Positions 1-9,019 of a stretch of 64,000 bases of DNA are shown here, piece after piece; positions within the stretch are counted from its first letter, which is position 1; every line of letters begins with the position of its first letter. A program made the translations under genes and the position numbers. The stretch lies in assembly GCF_022429565.1 (NCBI RefSeq), contig NZ_CP092487.1, positions 1,521,001-1,585,000 of the forward strand, written 5' to 3'. This DNA comes from Lutibacter sp. A64. Its GTDB lineage: Bacteria; Bacteroidota; Bacteroidia; Flavobacteriales; Flavobacteriaceae. A model generated the notes under the pieces. That model was given only the letters and a program-made list of their open reading frames with translations. It did no database searches and was not told the DNA's origin.

Positions 1-1157
1 TTATCGTTGGTTTCTGCATTACTATCTGCTTTTTTAATCAACTCTTTTGCTTCAGTTCTATTTTCAATTTCTAAAGTATTTAACTTTTGAATTTCAGCAA
101 GTAAAGCTTCATTATTTAAATCTTCCCCGTAATTTAAATTTGCTTCAGATTTTAAAACTTCTATTTCTTTGTGCTTATTTTCTAATGCTAAATATTCTTC
201 TGCATGTTCAGAATTTTTAACAATTTCTGTAGCTGCCGGATTAAAATTTAAAGGCGAAGCATTAAACTGATAAAACACAAAAACCATAACACCAACCAAC
301 AATATAAAAAACTGCATTGGCACTTTTAACAAACCGTTAAAAATAAGTCCTAATTGCATTTCTTTCATAGATTTACCAGACAAATAACGTTGTACTTGAC
401 TTTGATCTGTACCAAAATAAGACAATGCTAAAAATGTTCCTCCAATAATTCCACTCCAAAAAGTATAACGATTATCTAAGTTAAAAGAGAAATCTAGCAC
501 TTCCATTTTACCACTTGCACCAGCGATTTTTAAAGCTTTAGAGAATGAAATATCAGCAGGTAAATAACTTACTATTAAATAAAAAGCGATAAACATTCCT
601 CCAAAAATTACAGCCATTTGTTGCTTTTGAGTAACACTTACTGCCTTTGTTCCACCAGTTACAGTATAAATTATAACCAATATACCAATTATAATATTTA
701 ACGTGGTTAAATCCCAGCCTAACACCGCTGATAAAATAATTGCTGGTGCAAAAATAGTAATCCCTGCCGCCAAACCTCTCTGAACTAAAAATAGAATTGC
801 TGCTAAACTTCTAGTTTTTAAATCGAATCTTTTTTCTAAAAATTCATAGGCAGTAAAAACTTTTAAACGATGGTAAATAGGAATAAATACCAAACAAATA
901 ACCACCATTGCAATTGGCAATCCGAAGTAGAATTGCACAAAGCCCATTCCGCTATGAAAAGCTTGCCCAGGAGTTGATAAAAATGTTATTGCACTAGCTT
1001 GTGTTGCCATAACAGACAAACCGATTGTCCACCATTTAGCTTCACTTCCACCCTTAATATAATCTGTTACATTTTTACTCCCTTTAGTTTTATAAGCACC
1101 GTAAGAAACAATAAATAACAAGGTTCCAATAAGTATAATCCAGTCTAATTGTTCCAT
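1..1157 (-). CDS. Sodium:solute symporter (SSS family), C-terminus cut by window edge
   Basis: The reading frame opens at the ATG at 1157 on the minus strand and stays open to base 1, giving about 385 residues of a longer protein. It begins MEQLDWIILIGTLLF and shows repeated hydrophobic helices with the SSS-type segment around STPGQAFHSGMGF, so it should be an inner-membrane sodium-coupled transporter; the substrate cannot be read from sequence. About the last 75 visible residues are a charged, Glu/Lys/Asn-rich insert (for example NKHKEIEVLKSEANL) that looks like a soluble or coiled-coil loop. It lies downstream of a PIG-L deacetylase and a tiny membrane protein on the same strand, with a 3-bp gap to the latter, so the three are probably one operon and the transporter may import the deacetylase product. 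Family assignment is secure; substrate is unknown. Confidence 0.88.
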   Translation of the reverse strand, partial: MEQLDWIILIGTLLFIVSYGAYKTKGSKNVTDYIKGGSEAKWWTIGLSVMATQASAITFLSTPGQAFHSGMGFVQFYFGLPIAMVVICLVFIPIYHRLKVFTAYEFLEKRFDLKTRSLAAILFLVQRGLAAGITIFAPAIILSAVLGWDLTTLNIIIGILVIIYTVTGGTKAVSVTQKQQMAVIFGGMFIAFYLIVSYLPADISFSKALKIAGASGKMEVLDFSFNLDNRYTFWSGIIGGTFLALSYFGTDQSQVQRYLSGKSMKEMQLGLIFNGLLKVPMQFFILLVGVMVFVFYQFNASPLNFNPAATEIVKNSEHAEEYLALENKHKEIEVLKSEANLNYGEDLNNEALLAEIQKLNTLEIENRTEAKELIKKADSNAETND

Positions 1158-1160
1158 AGT

Positions 1161-1265
1161 TTACGAAAAGAATTTCATTATTATATAAAATAATACAATG
1201 TAAACTGCATTAGCAACCAACACAGCAGTATATTCTTTTTTCCAAATATATTTAGGTTGTTCCAT
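1161..1265 (-). CDS. Small single-helix membrane protein, 34 residues
   Basis: A complete short frame runs from the ATG at 1265 to a TAA at 1161. It has a basic/aromatic N-terminus (MEQPKYIWKKEY) followed by one hydrophobic helix of about 20 residues and ends in KFFS. It starts 2 bp after the PIG-L gene stop and ends 3 bp before the symporter start, which is tight operon spacing. Its first residues (MEQ) resemble those of the symporter. I infer a real small membrane protein that may accompany the transporter; I do not recognise a named family, and its length makes this less certain than its neighbours. Confidence 0.6.
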   Translation of the reverse strand: MEQPKYIWKKEYTAVLVANAVYIVLFYIIMKFFS

Positions 1266-1267
1266 GG

Positions 1268-3796
1268 TTAGTTTTTTAACGGTTTTTCGACGTTATTTTT
1301 CCCAATTGAAAGCATATTTGCAAACAATTTATAAGCTCCAGAAACACCTGCTGGCAATTCTCTAAAAAAGCTCAAACCCGTGTAAATAAAATTACCTTCT
1401 CCGTATTTTGCCACTAGTAAACTTCCATTTTTTGGAGTTTCATTTTTATCGTTCATACTTAAAATTGCTTCATAGTTTGAATCCCATTCATTTGGAAAAT
1501 ACAAACCTCTTTCTTGTACCCAACCATTAAAATCTTCTTTTGAAATTTTATTGGGATAATTTAACAATTCGTGATTTGCTTTTAAAATACGTACTTCAGA
1601 GTTTTCATCTGTAACTCTATCTCTTGAAAGACTTAATGGATATGGAGCAACCTTAGCTACTTTTAATCCTCTATTGGTATTGTATTGCACAATTAAAGTC
1701 CCACCATTTTTTACATAATTATGTAAATTATCTTGATAAAACTTAGCTCTATCACTTGTATTGTAAGTTCTAATTCCTAAAACAACAGCATCAAAATTTT
1801 GTAATTTTTCTGGTGTTACTTCATCTTCATTCAATTCTACAACTGTATAACCAATTTGACGCAAACTTGTTGGAATAACATCTCCAGCTCCTTGAATATA
1901 ACCAATAACCTGACCTTTCTTCTCAATATTTAAACGCACTACTTTTGCTTCTGATGGCATTACTACGGATTGAAATGGAATGTGATTATAATCAACTTCA
2001 ACCAATTCATCTGTATACGTTTTTCCGTCAATTTTAATAATTGATGCAATAAAACCTTCGGATTGATTTTTAGGCGGACTCACATTAAACTGGAAGCTTT
2101 GCTCTGCTCCTTTTTGTGTTAAATTAAAATCGAAATTTGTTGGTGAAACATTCCAGCCTTCAGGAATATTTAAGCTTAAATTTCCTTTTAAATTAGCTTT
2201 TAGAGCTTTAACTTTTATTGCTATTTTTTGTGAAGCACCATCTGCAAAAATATGTACCTTTTCAGTAAATGCTGCTGAAACTTCTGGCAATACTTCAAAC
2301 GGTTGGTAAACTTCACCTTTAACCGGATCGTTGTATTTATAAACAACGTCTTTAGTAAAAGGTATAGTAATTCCATTAAAATCTAACAAAAACTCAGCTT
2401 TAATTTCTCTTGGAGTTTCCGGCAAACTTATCAACTCTTTATTTGACACTTCATACATTCCCATTGTTCCTTTTGTGTGAAGCCAATACGGAAACGTGTT
2501 ATTCACTTCTGAAGAAACCTCTACATCAACAGAAAATTTATGTGAAGTATTATTTGTTAATGCAACAGCTGTATTTTCAACAATATTTAAAGGTTGAATA
2601 GTTACTGATTTTAAATTAATATTAGAATTACTTCTATTTATCGCTTCAATAGTAATGGTGTTTTTAGATGTTTTAGTTGTTATTGAATTATCTGCAACAG
2701 CTTCTAAATACAAACCAGAACAAGCAGCAATAATATTTTTTATCTCATCGGTTTTTAATTCTTTCCAATAAGCATCTTCTAAATTCTGAATTAATTTATA
2801 AGCCGCAACTAATTGAGGAATACTTGCAGCAGGATTTTTAAAGTCGTAATTTTTTTCAACATCAGTTAAAATTTTAGCAATTTGTTTACCTCCTTTTAGG
2901 CGATTCCAAGTTGTATCAATTCCATCAAAAACATTTTTGTTTTTAGGAAAATCACCTTTTATAAACTCTAAATATTCGGTTAAATCACCACGAGAACCGG
3001 TATTTCCAAAACCTTGAGATTGATGTTGACTTCTACTTAATGACGCAATTTCGCTATTAGACAAGCCTTTTTGTTGATAATATGTACCAATTTCTACATC
3101 TATTAAATTAGTTTTATCTGCTTTTTCAAAATTTTCTTGACTTCCATAAAACCACCAAGAAGTATTATAAAACATCCTTTTTGTTTGCCAAACTTCATCA
3201 TTTTTTAAATGTGTTTTATAATTTTTATCAGCAGCTAAATCAAAGGCATTTACACTTAACATTGCTGAAGCTGTATGATGTCCGTGAGTTGTTCCAGGTG
3301 TTGTATGATTAAATCTATTTACAATTACATCAGGCTTAAATTTTCTAATAACTGCAACAACGTCTTTTAAAACCTCTTCTTCATTCCAAATTTCTAAGGT
3401 TTCATCTGGATGTTTAGAATAACCAAAATCGTTTGCTCTTGTAAAAAACTGTTCTCCACCATCAATTTTTCTAGCAGCTAATAATTCTTGGGTTCTAATT
3501 ACACCTAACAATTCTCTAATTTCAGGACCAATTAAATTTTGGCCGCCATCTCCTCTTGTTAAACTTAAATAAGCCGTTCTTGCTTTTACATCATTTGCAA
3601 AATAAGATATTAACCGTGTATTTTCATCATCTGGGTGTGCTGCAACATATAAAACTGTACCTAAAAAATTTAACTTTTGAATAGATTCGTAAATATCTCC
3701 AGATGTTGGTTTTTTGGGTGCTTGAGAAAATACTAATGTTGAAGATAAAATAGATAATAAAAAGAAAATTGTAATTTTATTCATAAAAAATTTCAT
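1268..3796 (-). CDS. Secreted PIG-L (LmbE-like) family deacetylase, large two-domain form
   Basis: The 842-residue protein starts with a signal peptide (hydrophobic to about residue 24, ending VFSQA). The PIG-L zinc motif AHPDDE is at residues 53-58 and a second histidine cluster HGHH at 171-174, the metal ligands of N-acetyl-sugar deacetylases. The middle is beta-rich, and the last 240 residues resemble a glutamine-amidotransferase/ThuA-like fold (VVLGIRTYN, NGGTLIVQYNT). Single-domain PIG-L enzymes are about 230 residues, so this is the large form common in Bacteroidota. It probably removes N-acetyl groups from an amino sugar in the periplasm. It is first in an operon with a 34-residue membrane protein and an SSS symporter. 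An alternative start lies at the Met at 3784; the longer start is kept because it fits the promoter at 3814. Confidence 0.88.
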   Translation of the reverse strand: MKFFMNKITIFFLLSILSSTLVFSQAPKKPTSGDIYESIQKLNFLGTVLYVAAHPDDENTRLISYFANDVKARTAYLSLTRGDGGQNLIGPEIRELLGVIRTQELLAARKIDGGEQFFTRANDFGYSKHPDETLEIWNEEEVLKDVVAVIRKFKPDVIVNRFNHTTPGTTHGHHTASAMLSVNAFDLAADKNYKTHLKNDEVWQTKRMFYNTSWWFYGSQENFEKADKTNLIDVEIGTYYQQKGLSNSEIASLSRSQHQSQGFGNTGSRGDLTEYLEFIKGDFPKNKNVFDGIDTTWNRLKGGKQIAKILTDVEKNYDFKNPAASIPQLVAAYKLIQNLEDAYWKELKTDEIKNIIAACSGLYLEAVADNSITTKTSKNTITIEAINRSNSNINLKSVTIQPLNIVENTAVALTNNTSHKFSVDVEVSSEVNNTFPYWLHTKGTMGMYEVSNKELISLPETPREIKAEFLLDFNGITIPFTKDVVYKYNDPVKGEVYQPFEVLPEVSAAFTEKVHIFADGASQKIAIKVKALKANLKGNLSLNIPEGWNVSPTNFDFNLTQKGAEQSFQFNVSPPKNQSEGFIASIIKIDGKTYTDELVEVDYNHIPFQSVVMPSEAKVVRLNIEKKGQVIGYIQGAGDVIPTSLRQIGYTVVELNEDEVTPEKLQNFDAVVLGIRTYNTSDRAKFYQDNLHNYVKNGGTLIVQYNTNRGLKVAKVAPYPLSLSRDRVTDENSEVRILKANHELLNYPNKISKEDFNGWVQERGLYFPNEWDSNYEAILSMNDKNETPKNGSLLVAKYGEGNFIYTGLSFFRELPAGVSGAYKLFANMLSIGKNNVEKPLKN

Positions 3797-3813
3797 TAAT
3801 TTAGTAGTGGAAA

Positions 3814-3821
3814 CAAATATA
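3814..3821 (-). promoter_or_regulatory. Candidate -7 box for the PIG-L operon
   Basis: The minus strand reads TATATTTG, a perfect match to the Bacteroidota -7 consensus TAnnTTTG, 17 bp before the ATG at 3796. No clear TTTG lies at the expected -33 distance, so this is a candidate only. Confidence 0.4.
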
Positions 3822-3980
3822 AAATTTAAATAATAGCATCAGGTTTAATAGTCACTATATTAACATAATTATAACTTTTTTAAAAACTGTTTTTATAACT
3901 CACTATTAATCTTAGTTTTAAAACTTTTTTCAACTTTTTAACTGTTAATAAATAATATTTTTATAACAATATATTTAGAA

Positions 3981-3988
3981 TATATTTG
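3981..3988 (+). promoter_or_regulatory. Candidate -7 box for dnaN
   Basis: TATATTTG matches the Bacteroidota -7 consensus TAnnTTTG and sits 26 bp before the dnaN start. The -33 position reads TTTT rather than TTTG. The surrounding gap (3797-4014) is AT-rich and separates two divergent genes. Confidence 0.45.
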
Positions 3989-4014
3989 TAACTTATTCAT
4001 TAAAATAATCTTAA

Positions 4015-5133
4015 ATGAAATTTATAGTATCAAGTAGCCAATTATTAAAACAACTTTCAGTTTTAGGTGGTGTAATTAATAGTAGTAATACTTTACCTAT
4101 TTTAGATAACTTCTTATTCGAATTGAATAAAAATGAGTTAACAATTTCTGCTTCGGATTTAGAAACAACAATGAGTACAACTATTGATGTTGAATCAGAT
4201 TCTGAAGGATCAGTAGCTGTTTCTGCACGTTTATTGTTGGATACTTTAAAAACATTTCCAAATCAGCCATTAACATTTAAAACAGAAGAAAATAATTCCA
4301 TAGAAATTAGTTCTAGTCACGGTAAATATGATATGGCTTATTTTGATGGAAACGAGTTTCCTAAGGCTGTTTCAATACAATCTCCTAGTAGCACAGTAAT
4401 TCCAGGAAACATATTAGCAACAGCAATTTCTAAAACAATTTTTGCTGCTGGTAATGATGATTTAAGACCTGTAATGAGTGGTGTATTTTTTCAATTTAGT
4501 GCAGAAAGCTTAACTTTTGTTGCAACAGACGCACATAAATTAGTTAAATATTCTAGAACAGATGTTACTGCAAATGACACTGCCGAATTTATAATGCCAA
4601 AAAAACCTTTAAATTTATTAAAAGGAATTTTAGGAACGGTAGACAATGATGTAACTATTGAATACAACGATTCTAACGCAAAATTTACATTCGACAATGT
4701 AGTTTTAGTGTGTAGATTAATTGATGGAAAATATCCAAATTACGATGCCGTAATTCCAAAAGAAAATCCAAACAAACTTACTGTAGATAGAGGTACTTTT
4801 TTAAATTCAGTAAAACGTGTTTCTATTTTCTCTAGTAAAACTACGCACCAAATTAGACTTAAAATGGCAGGAACAGAATTAAATATTTCTGCTGAAGATA
4901 TAGATTACTCTAACAAAGCCGAAGAACGTTTAGTTTGTGAATACCAAGGAGACGATATGCAAATTGGTTTTAACTCTCGTTTTTTAACTGAAATGTTAAG
5001 CAATTTAAGCTCTAACGACATTTTAATTGAAATGAGTTTACCAAACAGAGCCGGTATTTTAACGCCTATTGATGGTGTTGAAGAAGGTGAATTTATTACT
5101 ATGTTAGTAATGCCTGTAATGTTAAATAGTTAG
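4015..5133 (+). CDS. dnaN: DNA polymerase III beta subunit (sliding clamp)
   Basis: The 372-residue protein begins MKFIVSSSQLLKQLSVLGGVI and has the three-repeat organisation of the bacterial clamp, with segments such as LPILDNFLFEL, RPVMSGVFFQF and, at the C-terminus, a final segment ending MLVMPVMLNS. The length matches the family (about 366-380). It forms the dimeric ring that tethers polymerase III and other replication and repair factors to DNA. In this window it is monocistronic, with its own candidate promoter and a rho-independent terminator just downstream; no dnaA or recF lies beside it, which is usual in Bacteroidota. Confidence 0.96.
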   Translation: MKFIVSSSQLLKQLSVLGGVINSSNTLPILDNFLFELNKNELTISASDLETTMSTTIDVESDSEGSVAVSARLLLDTLKTFPNQPLTFKTEENNSIEISSSHGKYDMAYFDGNEFPKAVSIQSPSSTVIPGNILATAISKTIFAAGNDDLRPVMSGVFFQFSAESLTFVATDAHKLVKYSRTDVTANDTAEFIMPKKPLNLLKGILGTVDNDVTIEYNDSNAKFTFDNVVLVCRLIDGKYPNYDAVIPKENPNKLTVDRGTFLNSVKRVSIFSSKTTHQIRLKMAGTELNISAEDIDYSNKAEERLVCEYQGDDMQIGFNSRFLTEMLSNLSSNDILIEMSLPNRAGILTPIDGVEEGEFITMLVMPVMLNS

Positions 5134-5158
5134 AACTATTTTTAATTATAAAATTATA

Positions 5159-5186
5159 GCCATAACTTTTAAGTTGTGGCTTTTTT
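5159..5186 (+). terminator. Rho-independent terminator of dnaN
   Basis: An 8-bp stem (GCCATAAC pairing with GTTGTGGC, one G-T pair) closes a 6-nt loop and is followed by six T residues, 26 bp after the dnaN stop. Confidence 0.8.
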
Positions 5187-5264
5187 ATGTAATAAATTCA
5201 TAATTTTGGTAAAACTATTTTTACGTTTTAAATTAAAATATAGCCACAAAACAATTTAATATAA

Positions 5265-5591
5265 ATGAATTGGATTTTATTAATTATAGCAGGTCTTTTT
5301 GAAGTTGCATTTGCTGCTTGCCTTGGAAAAGCCAAAGAATCAACAGGTATTATAACCACATATTGGTATATTGGGTTTTTAATCTGCTTATCTATAAGCA
5401 TGCTTTTACTTGTTAAAGTAACCCAACAACTACCTATTGGAACTGCTTATGCCGTATGGACAGGAGTTGGTGCTGTTGGAACAGTATTAGTCGGAATTTT
5501 TCTATTTAAAGAACCTGCTACTTTTTGGAGATTGTTTTTTATTACAACTTTAATAATTTCAATAGTTGGACTAAAAGTTGTTTCTCATTAA
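5265..5591 (+). CDS. gdx: SMR-family exporter, guanidinium (Gdx/SugE) type
   Basis: The 108-residue protein has four hydrophobic helices and the SMR glutamate in helix 1 (AGLFEVAFA, E13). The block LPIGTAYAVWTGVGAVGT and the ending GLKVVSH match the Gdx/SugE subgroup (formerly SugE of E. coli) better than EmrE. These proteins work as antiparallel dimers in the inner membrane and exchange guanidinium for protons. It stands alone between terminated dnaN and an unrelated gene. I looked upstream for a guanidine riboswitch and saw no GC-containing conserved structure. Subfamily assignment rests on motif similarity only. Confidence 0.88.
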   Translation: MNWILLIIAGLFEVAFAACLGKAKESTGIITTYWYIGFLICLSISMLLLVKVTQQLPIGTAYAVWTGVGAVGTVLVGIFLFKEPATFWRLFFITTLIISIVGLKVVSH

Positions 5592-5786
5592 TTGATTGTT
5601 TAAACATACCTTATTTAAAAAAATATAAAACATGTCTCTTCTAGTAGTTTTTTAAAATGAAATGGATAAAAACTATATCAAGAACTTTTAGCTACATCTT
5701 TAAAAATCTATTTTTTTTATTTCAATATAAATAAGAACAAGTAATTCATTAAATTAGTGATTTAATTATCAATATTAATTTCTACA

Positions 5787-6761
5787 ATGATAAAACTTTC
5801 ACTACTAAACAGAAGAGATTTTATGACTAAAACTGCCCTGGCTAGTGGAACTTTGTTAGTCCCTCTAAATTTAACTTCGAGTAATTTATTTTCACCGAAA
5901 GAAATATCAAACAACAACCTTGAACTACATGTTTTTTCTAAATGTTTACAGTTTTTAGACTATAAAGATTTATGCAAAGCCGTTAAAGAGATTGGTTTTG
6001 ATGGCATTGACCTTACCGTAAGACCAAATGGACATGTGCTTCCAGAAAATGTTCTAGAAGACCTTCCAAAGGCAACCGAACAAATGAAATTATATGGCTT
6101 AATACCTAAAATGATAACTACAAAAGTAATTTCACCAAAAGATGCTACTCAAATTTTGGTATTGGAAACTGCTAAAGAACAAGGTTATCAATTTTATCGG
6201 TCAGACTGGTTAAGGTATGATCGTAATTTTCCTGTCACAGAAAATTTAGACAAGGCAAAAACCAAACTGAATAATTTAGCTGAACTCAACCATAAAACTG
6301 GAATTAGCGGAGCTTATCAAAATCATTCTGGGCATTTTATCGGATCTTCAATTTGGGGATTACAACAAGTATTAGCTGGTATTTTACCAACAAATTTGGG
6401 TGTTCAATACGACATTGCACATGCATCTATTGAAGGTGGTAAAAATTGGGAAATCGGATTCGATTTAATTAAACCACATATAAATACTTTAGCAATTAAA
6501 GATTACAAATGGAAAAATATAAATGGAAAATGGAGACCTGCATTCTGTCCATTAGGTGAAGGAATGATAGACTTTCATTACTATTTTTCATTACTAAAAA
6601 AACACCAAATTAATGTACCTATTTCCTTACACGCAGAATATGATTTAGGAGGTGCAGAAAAAGGTAAAGTTCCAACTATTAATAAACTAGAAGTATTAAA
6701 AAGACTAAAAAAAGATGTTACTTTTATTAGAAAAATTTGGAATGAAGTAAATACTCAATAA
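5787..6761 (+). CDS. Tat-exported sugar phosphate isomerase/epimerase-like TIM-barrel protein
   Basis: The 324-residue protein opens with a twin-arginine signal (NRRDFMTKTALASG, arginines at 9-10), typical of export in folded form. The rest follows the xylose isomerase-like TIM barrel: a first strand reading LHVFSKCLQFLDY, then GFDGIDLTVRP, a mid-barrel YQNHSGH segment, VQYDIAHASIEGG and LHAEYDLGG, which would supply metal-binding His/Glu/Asp residues. Similar proteins in Bacteroidota are annotated as sugar phosphate isomerases/epimerases, but a periplasmic one probably acts on non-phosphorylated sugars or cyclitols; the substrate is unknown. It is followed after 23 bp by a small membrane protein that may share its transcript. 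Confidence 0.85.
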   Translation: MIKLSLLNRRDFMTKTALASGTLLVPLNLTSSNLFSPKEISNNNLELHVFSKCLQFLDYKDLCKAVKEIGFDGIDLTVRPNGHVLPENVLEDLPKATEQMKLYGLIPKMITTKVISPKDATQILVLETAKEQGYQFYRSDWLRYDRNFPVTENLDKAKTKLNNLAELNHKTGISGAYQNHSGHFIGSSIWGLQQVLAGILPTNLGVQYDIAHASIEGGKNWEIGFDLIKPHINTLAIKDYKWKNINGKWRPAFCPLGEGMIDFHYYFSLLKKHQINVPISLHAEYDLGGAEKGKVPTINKLEVLKRLKKDVTFIRKIWNEVNTQ

Positions 6762-6784
6762 AAAATGGCTAAACCCTATAAAAA

Positions 6785-7216
6785 ATGGCGAAATTAATTA
6801 TTATTAGAAATAATGAATGGAATAATATGGCAAGAAATTATGGCATTTATCTAGATGGTAAAAAAATAGGAACAATTGCCAATGGAGAAACTAAAGAATT
6901 TGATGTTACAGCTGGAACTCATAAAATTAATGGAAAAATAGATTGGTGTAAAAGCCCAACAAAAAATATAAATTTTCTTGAAAATAAATCTATGGAAATT
7001 GAAATAGCCGGATTTAAATATGGAAATATTATTATGCCCGTTGCCTTAGGAGTTATGTCGTTATTTTTTTTAATAAAATACGTATTTAAAATTGAAGCTA
7101 ATTCCTTTATACTTTTAGCAGGAATCGGGTTTCTATTTCCTCTTTATTATATAACTATTGGTAGAAATAAGTATTTAACAATTCACGAAAAAGATAATAA
7201 TCCTTTTAGTACATAA
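6785..7216 (+). CDS. Hypothetical membrane protein with N-terminal PEGA-like beta domain
   Basis: This 143-residue protein is not one I recognise. Residues 1-75 look like a small beta domain (YGIYLDGKKIGTI, TAGTHKINGKIDW) reminiscent of PEGA-type surface modules, and residues 80-130 form two hydrophobic helices. The short tail is charged. The start is preceded by a small direct repeat (TAAAAAATGGC occurs twice, at about 6760 and 6780), so an upstream ATG at 6765 exists but opens only a 10-codon frame. The next gene follows after 2 bp, so the two are translationally close and probably co-expressed. Confidence 0.65.
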   Translation: MAKLIIIRNNEWNNMARNYGIYLDGKKIGTIANGETKEFDVTAGTHKINGKIDWCKSPTKNINFLENKSMEIEIAGFKYGNIIMPVALGVMSLFFLIKYVFKIEANSFILLAGIGFLFPLYYITIGRNKYLTIHEKDNNPFST

Positions 7217-7218
7217 TT

Positions 7219-7410
7219 ATGAAAACTCAAACAAATTCAATCATTAAATCTGGCTTATTAGCAGGGTTTATATATGCGCTACTTATGGCTGGATATGATT
7301 ATTCCAATGAGCAAGATTTTAGACTATTAAAATTTATAATCAATCTAGTGTTTTTTGGTCTTTTTATGGGAATATTAGCTTTTTATAGTAATAAGAAAAA
7401 AAATAAATAA
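7219..7410 (+). CDS. Small two-helix membrane protein, 63 residues
   Basis: The protein begins MKTQTNSIIKSGLLAGFIY and has two predicted hydrophobic helices separated by a short polar loop (DYSNEQDFRLLKF), ending in a lysine-rich tail. It starts 2 bp after the preceding hypothetical gene. I recognise no family. Membrane-anchored, co-transcribed with its neighbour; function unknown. Confidence 0.6.
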   Translation: MKTQTNSIIKSGLLAGFIYALLMAGYDYSNEQDFRLLKFIINLVFFGLFMGILAFYSNKKKNK

Positions 7411-7479
7411 AACTTAATGTAGCGTTCTGTATTAATATTTCGTATTGAAAATATATAATTGAACTAATTAAATATCAAT

Positions 7480-8979
7480 ATGAAACGTTTCCTAAAACCT
7501 GCTTTAAAATTTAACTTATTATTTTTAATAAGCTTTGCATTTATTTCTTGTGAAATTTCAGACAGCACATTAGATAGTAGTAGCGAAAATTATTATGTAG
7601 ATTATGGTGAAGGATATATTCCTACCGGAGATCAATACAATGAGTATACTGAAAATCCGTTTATAAACACCGCAGATAATACAACTTCAACATTTTCAAC
7701 CGATGCCGACGGCGCTGCTTATGCAAATATGCGTAGGTATTTACAACAAGATTTAGCATTACCGCCAAATGGTGCAATTAGAACTGAAGAATTAATAAAT
7801 TATTTTCAATTAGATTACCCTTCAAACAATACTTCACATCCAATTACTTTAAACGGAGAAGTAAGTGAATGCCCTTGGAATACTTCTAATAAATTGGTTA
7901 GAATTGGTCTTAAAGGAAAACCAATTACTTCAGAAAACAAACCCGCTTCTAATTTTGTTTTTTTAATAGACGTTTCAGGTTCTATGGCAAGTGAAGATAA
8001 ATTAGATTTATTAAAAAATGGCTTCAACTATTTTGTTGATGGCTTAACAGCTAACGATAACGTTGCTATTGTTACTTATGCCGGTTCGGCTGGTGTAGTT
8101 TTAGAAGCTACCGCTGGAAACGAAAAACAAAAAATTAAAGACGCAATAAATAAATTAGGTGCTGGTGGAAGTACTGCCGGTGCAGAAGGCATTATTACAG
8201 CTTATGAAATTGCACAACAACAATTTATAGAAAACGGGAATAATAGAATAGTTATTGGTACAGATGGCGATTTTAATGTGGGCGCTTCCAGTCAAGAAGA
8301 GCTTGTTACACTAATTGAAGAAAAAAGAGAATTAGGTATCTACATTACTGTTTTAGGTGTTGGAAGTGGTAACTTAAACGATGCTGCTTTAGAACAAATT
8401 GCTAATAACGGAAACGGAACTTACGAATATATTGATACTATTGAACAACTAAAAAAAGTCTTTATTTACGATTATAGCAAGTTTTATACTGTTGCAAAAG
8501 ACGTTAAAATTCAGGTTGAATTTAACCCAAACAATGTTGAAGCATACCGTTTAATCGGTTATGAAAACAGGATTTTAAATGATGAAGATTTTGAAGATGA
8601 TAAAAAAGATGCTGGTGAAATTGGAGCAAACCAAAATGTTACTGCCTTGTATGAAATTGTTCCAAAAAATAATGAGAACACACAAGCTACTCCAACATTT
8701 ACAATAGATTTTAGGTATAAAAACCCAGATGCTGATGTTAGTATTCCAATAGAATTAGAAATATTTGACCAAGGAAAAACATTTAATCAAGCAAGCGATT
8801 TTATGAAATTCACATCGAGTGTGGTATCATTTTCTATGTTACTTTCAGATTCAGAATACAAAGGAACTAGTAATTATGATACTATTTTAGAATGGTTGAA
8901 TGCTACAAACTTAAACGATGAATACGGTTTTAAAGCTGAATTTAAAGAATTGATTGAAATAGCAAAAGGATTAAATTAA
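7480..8979 (+). CDS. von Willebrand factor type A domain lipoprotein (YfbK-like)
   Basis: The 499-residue protein has a lipoprotein signal with the acylated cysteine at residue 24 (AFISCEISD). An N-terminal segment containing STFSTDADGAAYANMRRYL is the conserved leader of YfbK-type VWA proteins. The VWA domain follows, with the MIDAS motif DVSGSM near residue 164 and a later GTDGDFNVG segment. The C-terminal 150 residues (EFNPNNVEAYRLIGYENR) match the domain that usually ends these proteins. VWA lipoproteins of this type are anchored in the envelope and bind partners through a metal ion; the partner is unknown. It probably has its own promoter in the 69-bp gap upstream. Confidence 0.9.
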   Translation: MKRFLKPALKFNLLFLISFAFISCEISDSTLDSSSENYYVDYGEGYIPTGDQYNEYTENPFINTADNTTSTFSTDADGAAYANMRRYLQQDLALPPNGAIRTEELINYFQLDYPSNNTSHPITLNGEVSECPWNTSNKLVRIGLKGKPITSENKPASNFVFLIDVSGSMASEDKLDLLKNGFNYFVDGLTANDNVAIVTYAGSAGVVLEATAGNEKQKIKDAINKLGAGGSTAGAEGIITAYEIAQQQFIENGNNRIVIGTDGDFNVGASSQEELVTLIEEKRELGIYITVLGVGSGNLNDAALEQIANNGNGTYEYIDTIEQLKKVFIYDYSKFYTVAKDVKIQVEFNPNNVEAYRLIGYENRILNDEDFEDDKKDAGEIGANQNVTALYEIVPKNNENTQATPTFTIDFRYKNPDADVSIPIELEIFDQGKTFNQASDFMKFTSSVVSFSMLLSDSEYKGTSNYDTILEWLNATNLNDEYGFKAEFKELIEIAKGLN

Positions 8980-9019
8980 ATGTGTCATTCCTACTTATTC
9001 TATGATTAAAAATATTATA

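Noticed and set aside
5187-5264. Guanidine riboswitch upstream of the SMR exporter
   Set aside because: The 78-bp gap is AT-rich with no conserved GC pairs or the ACGR-type motifs expected of guanidine riboswitches.
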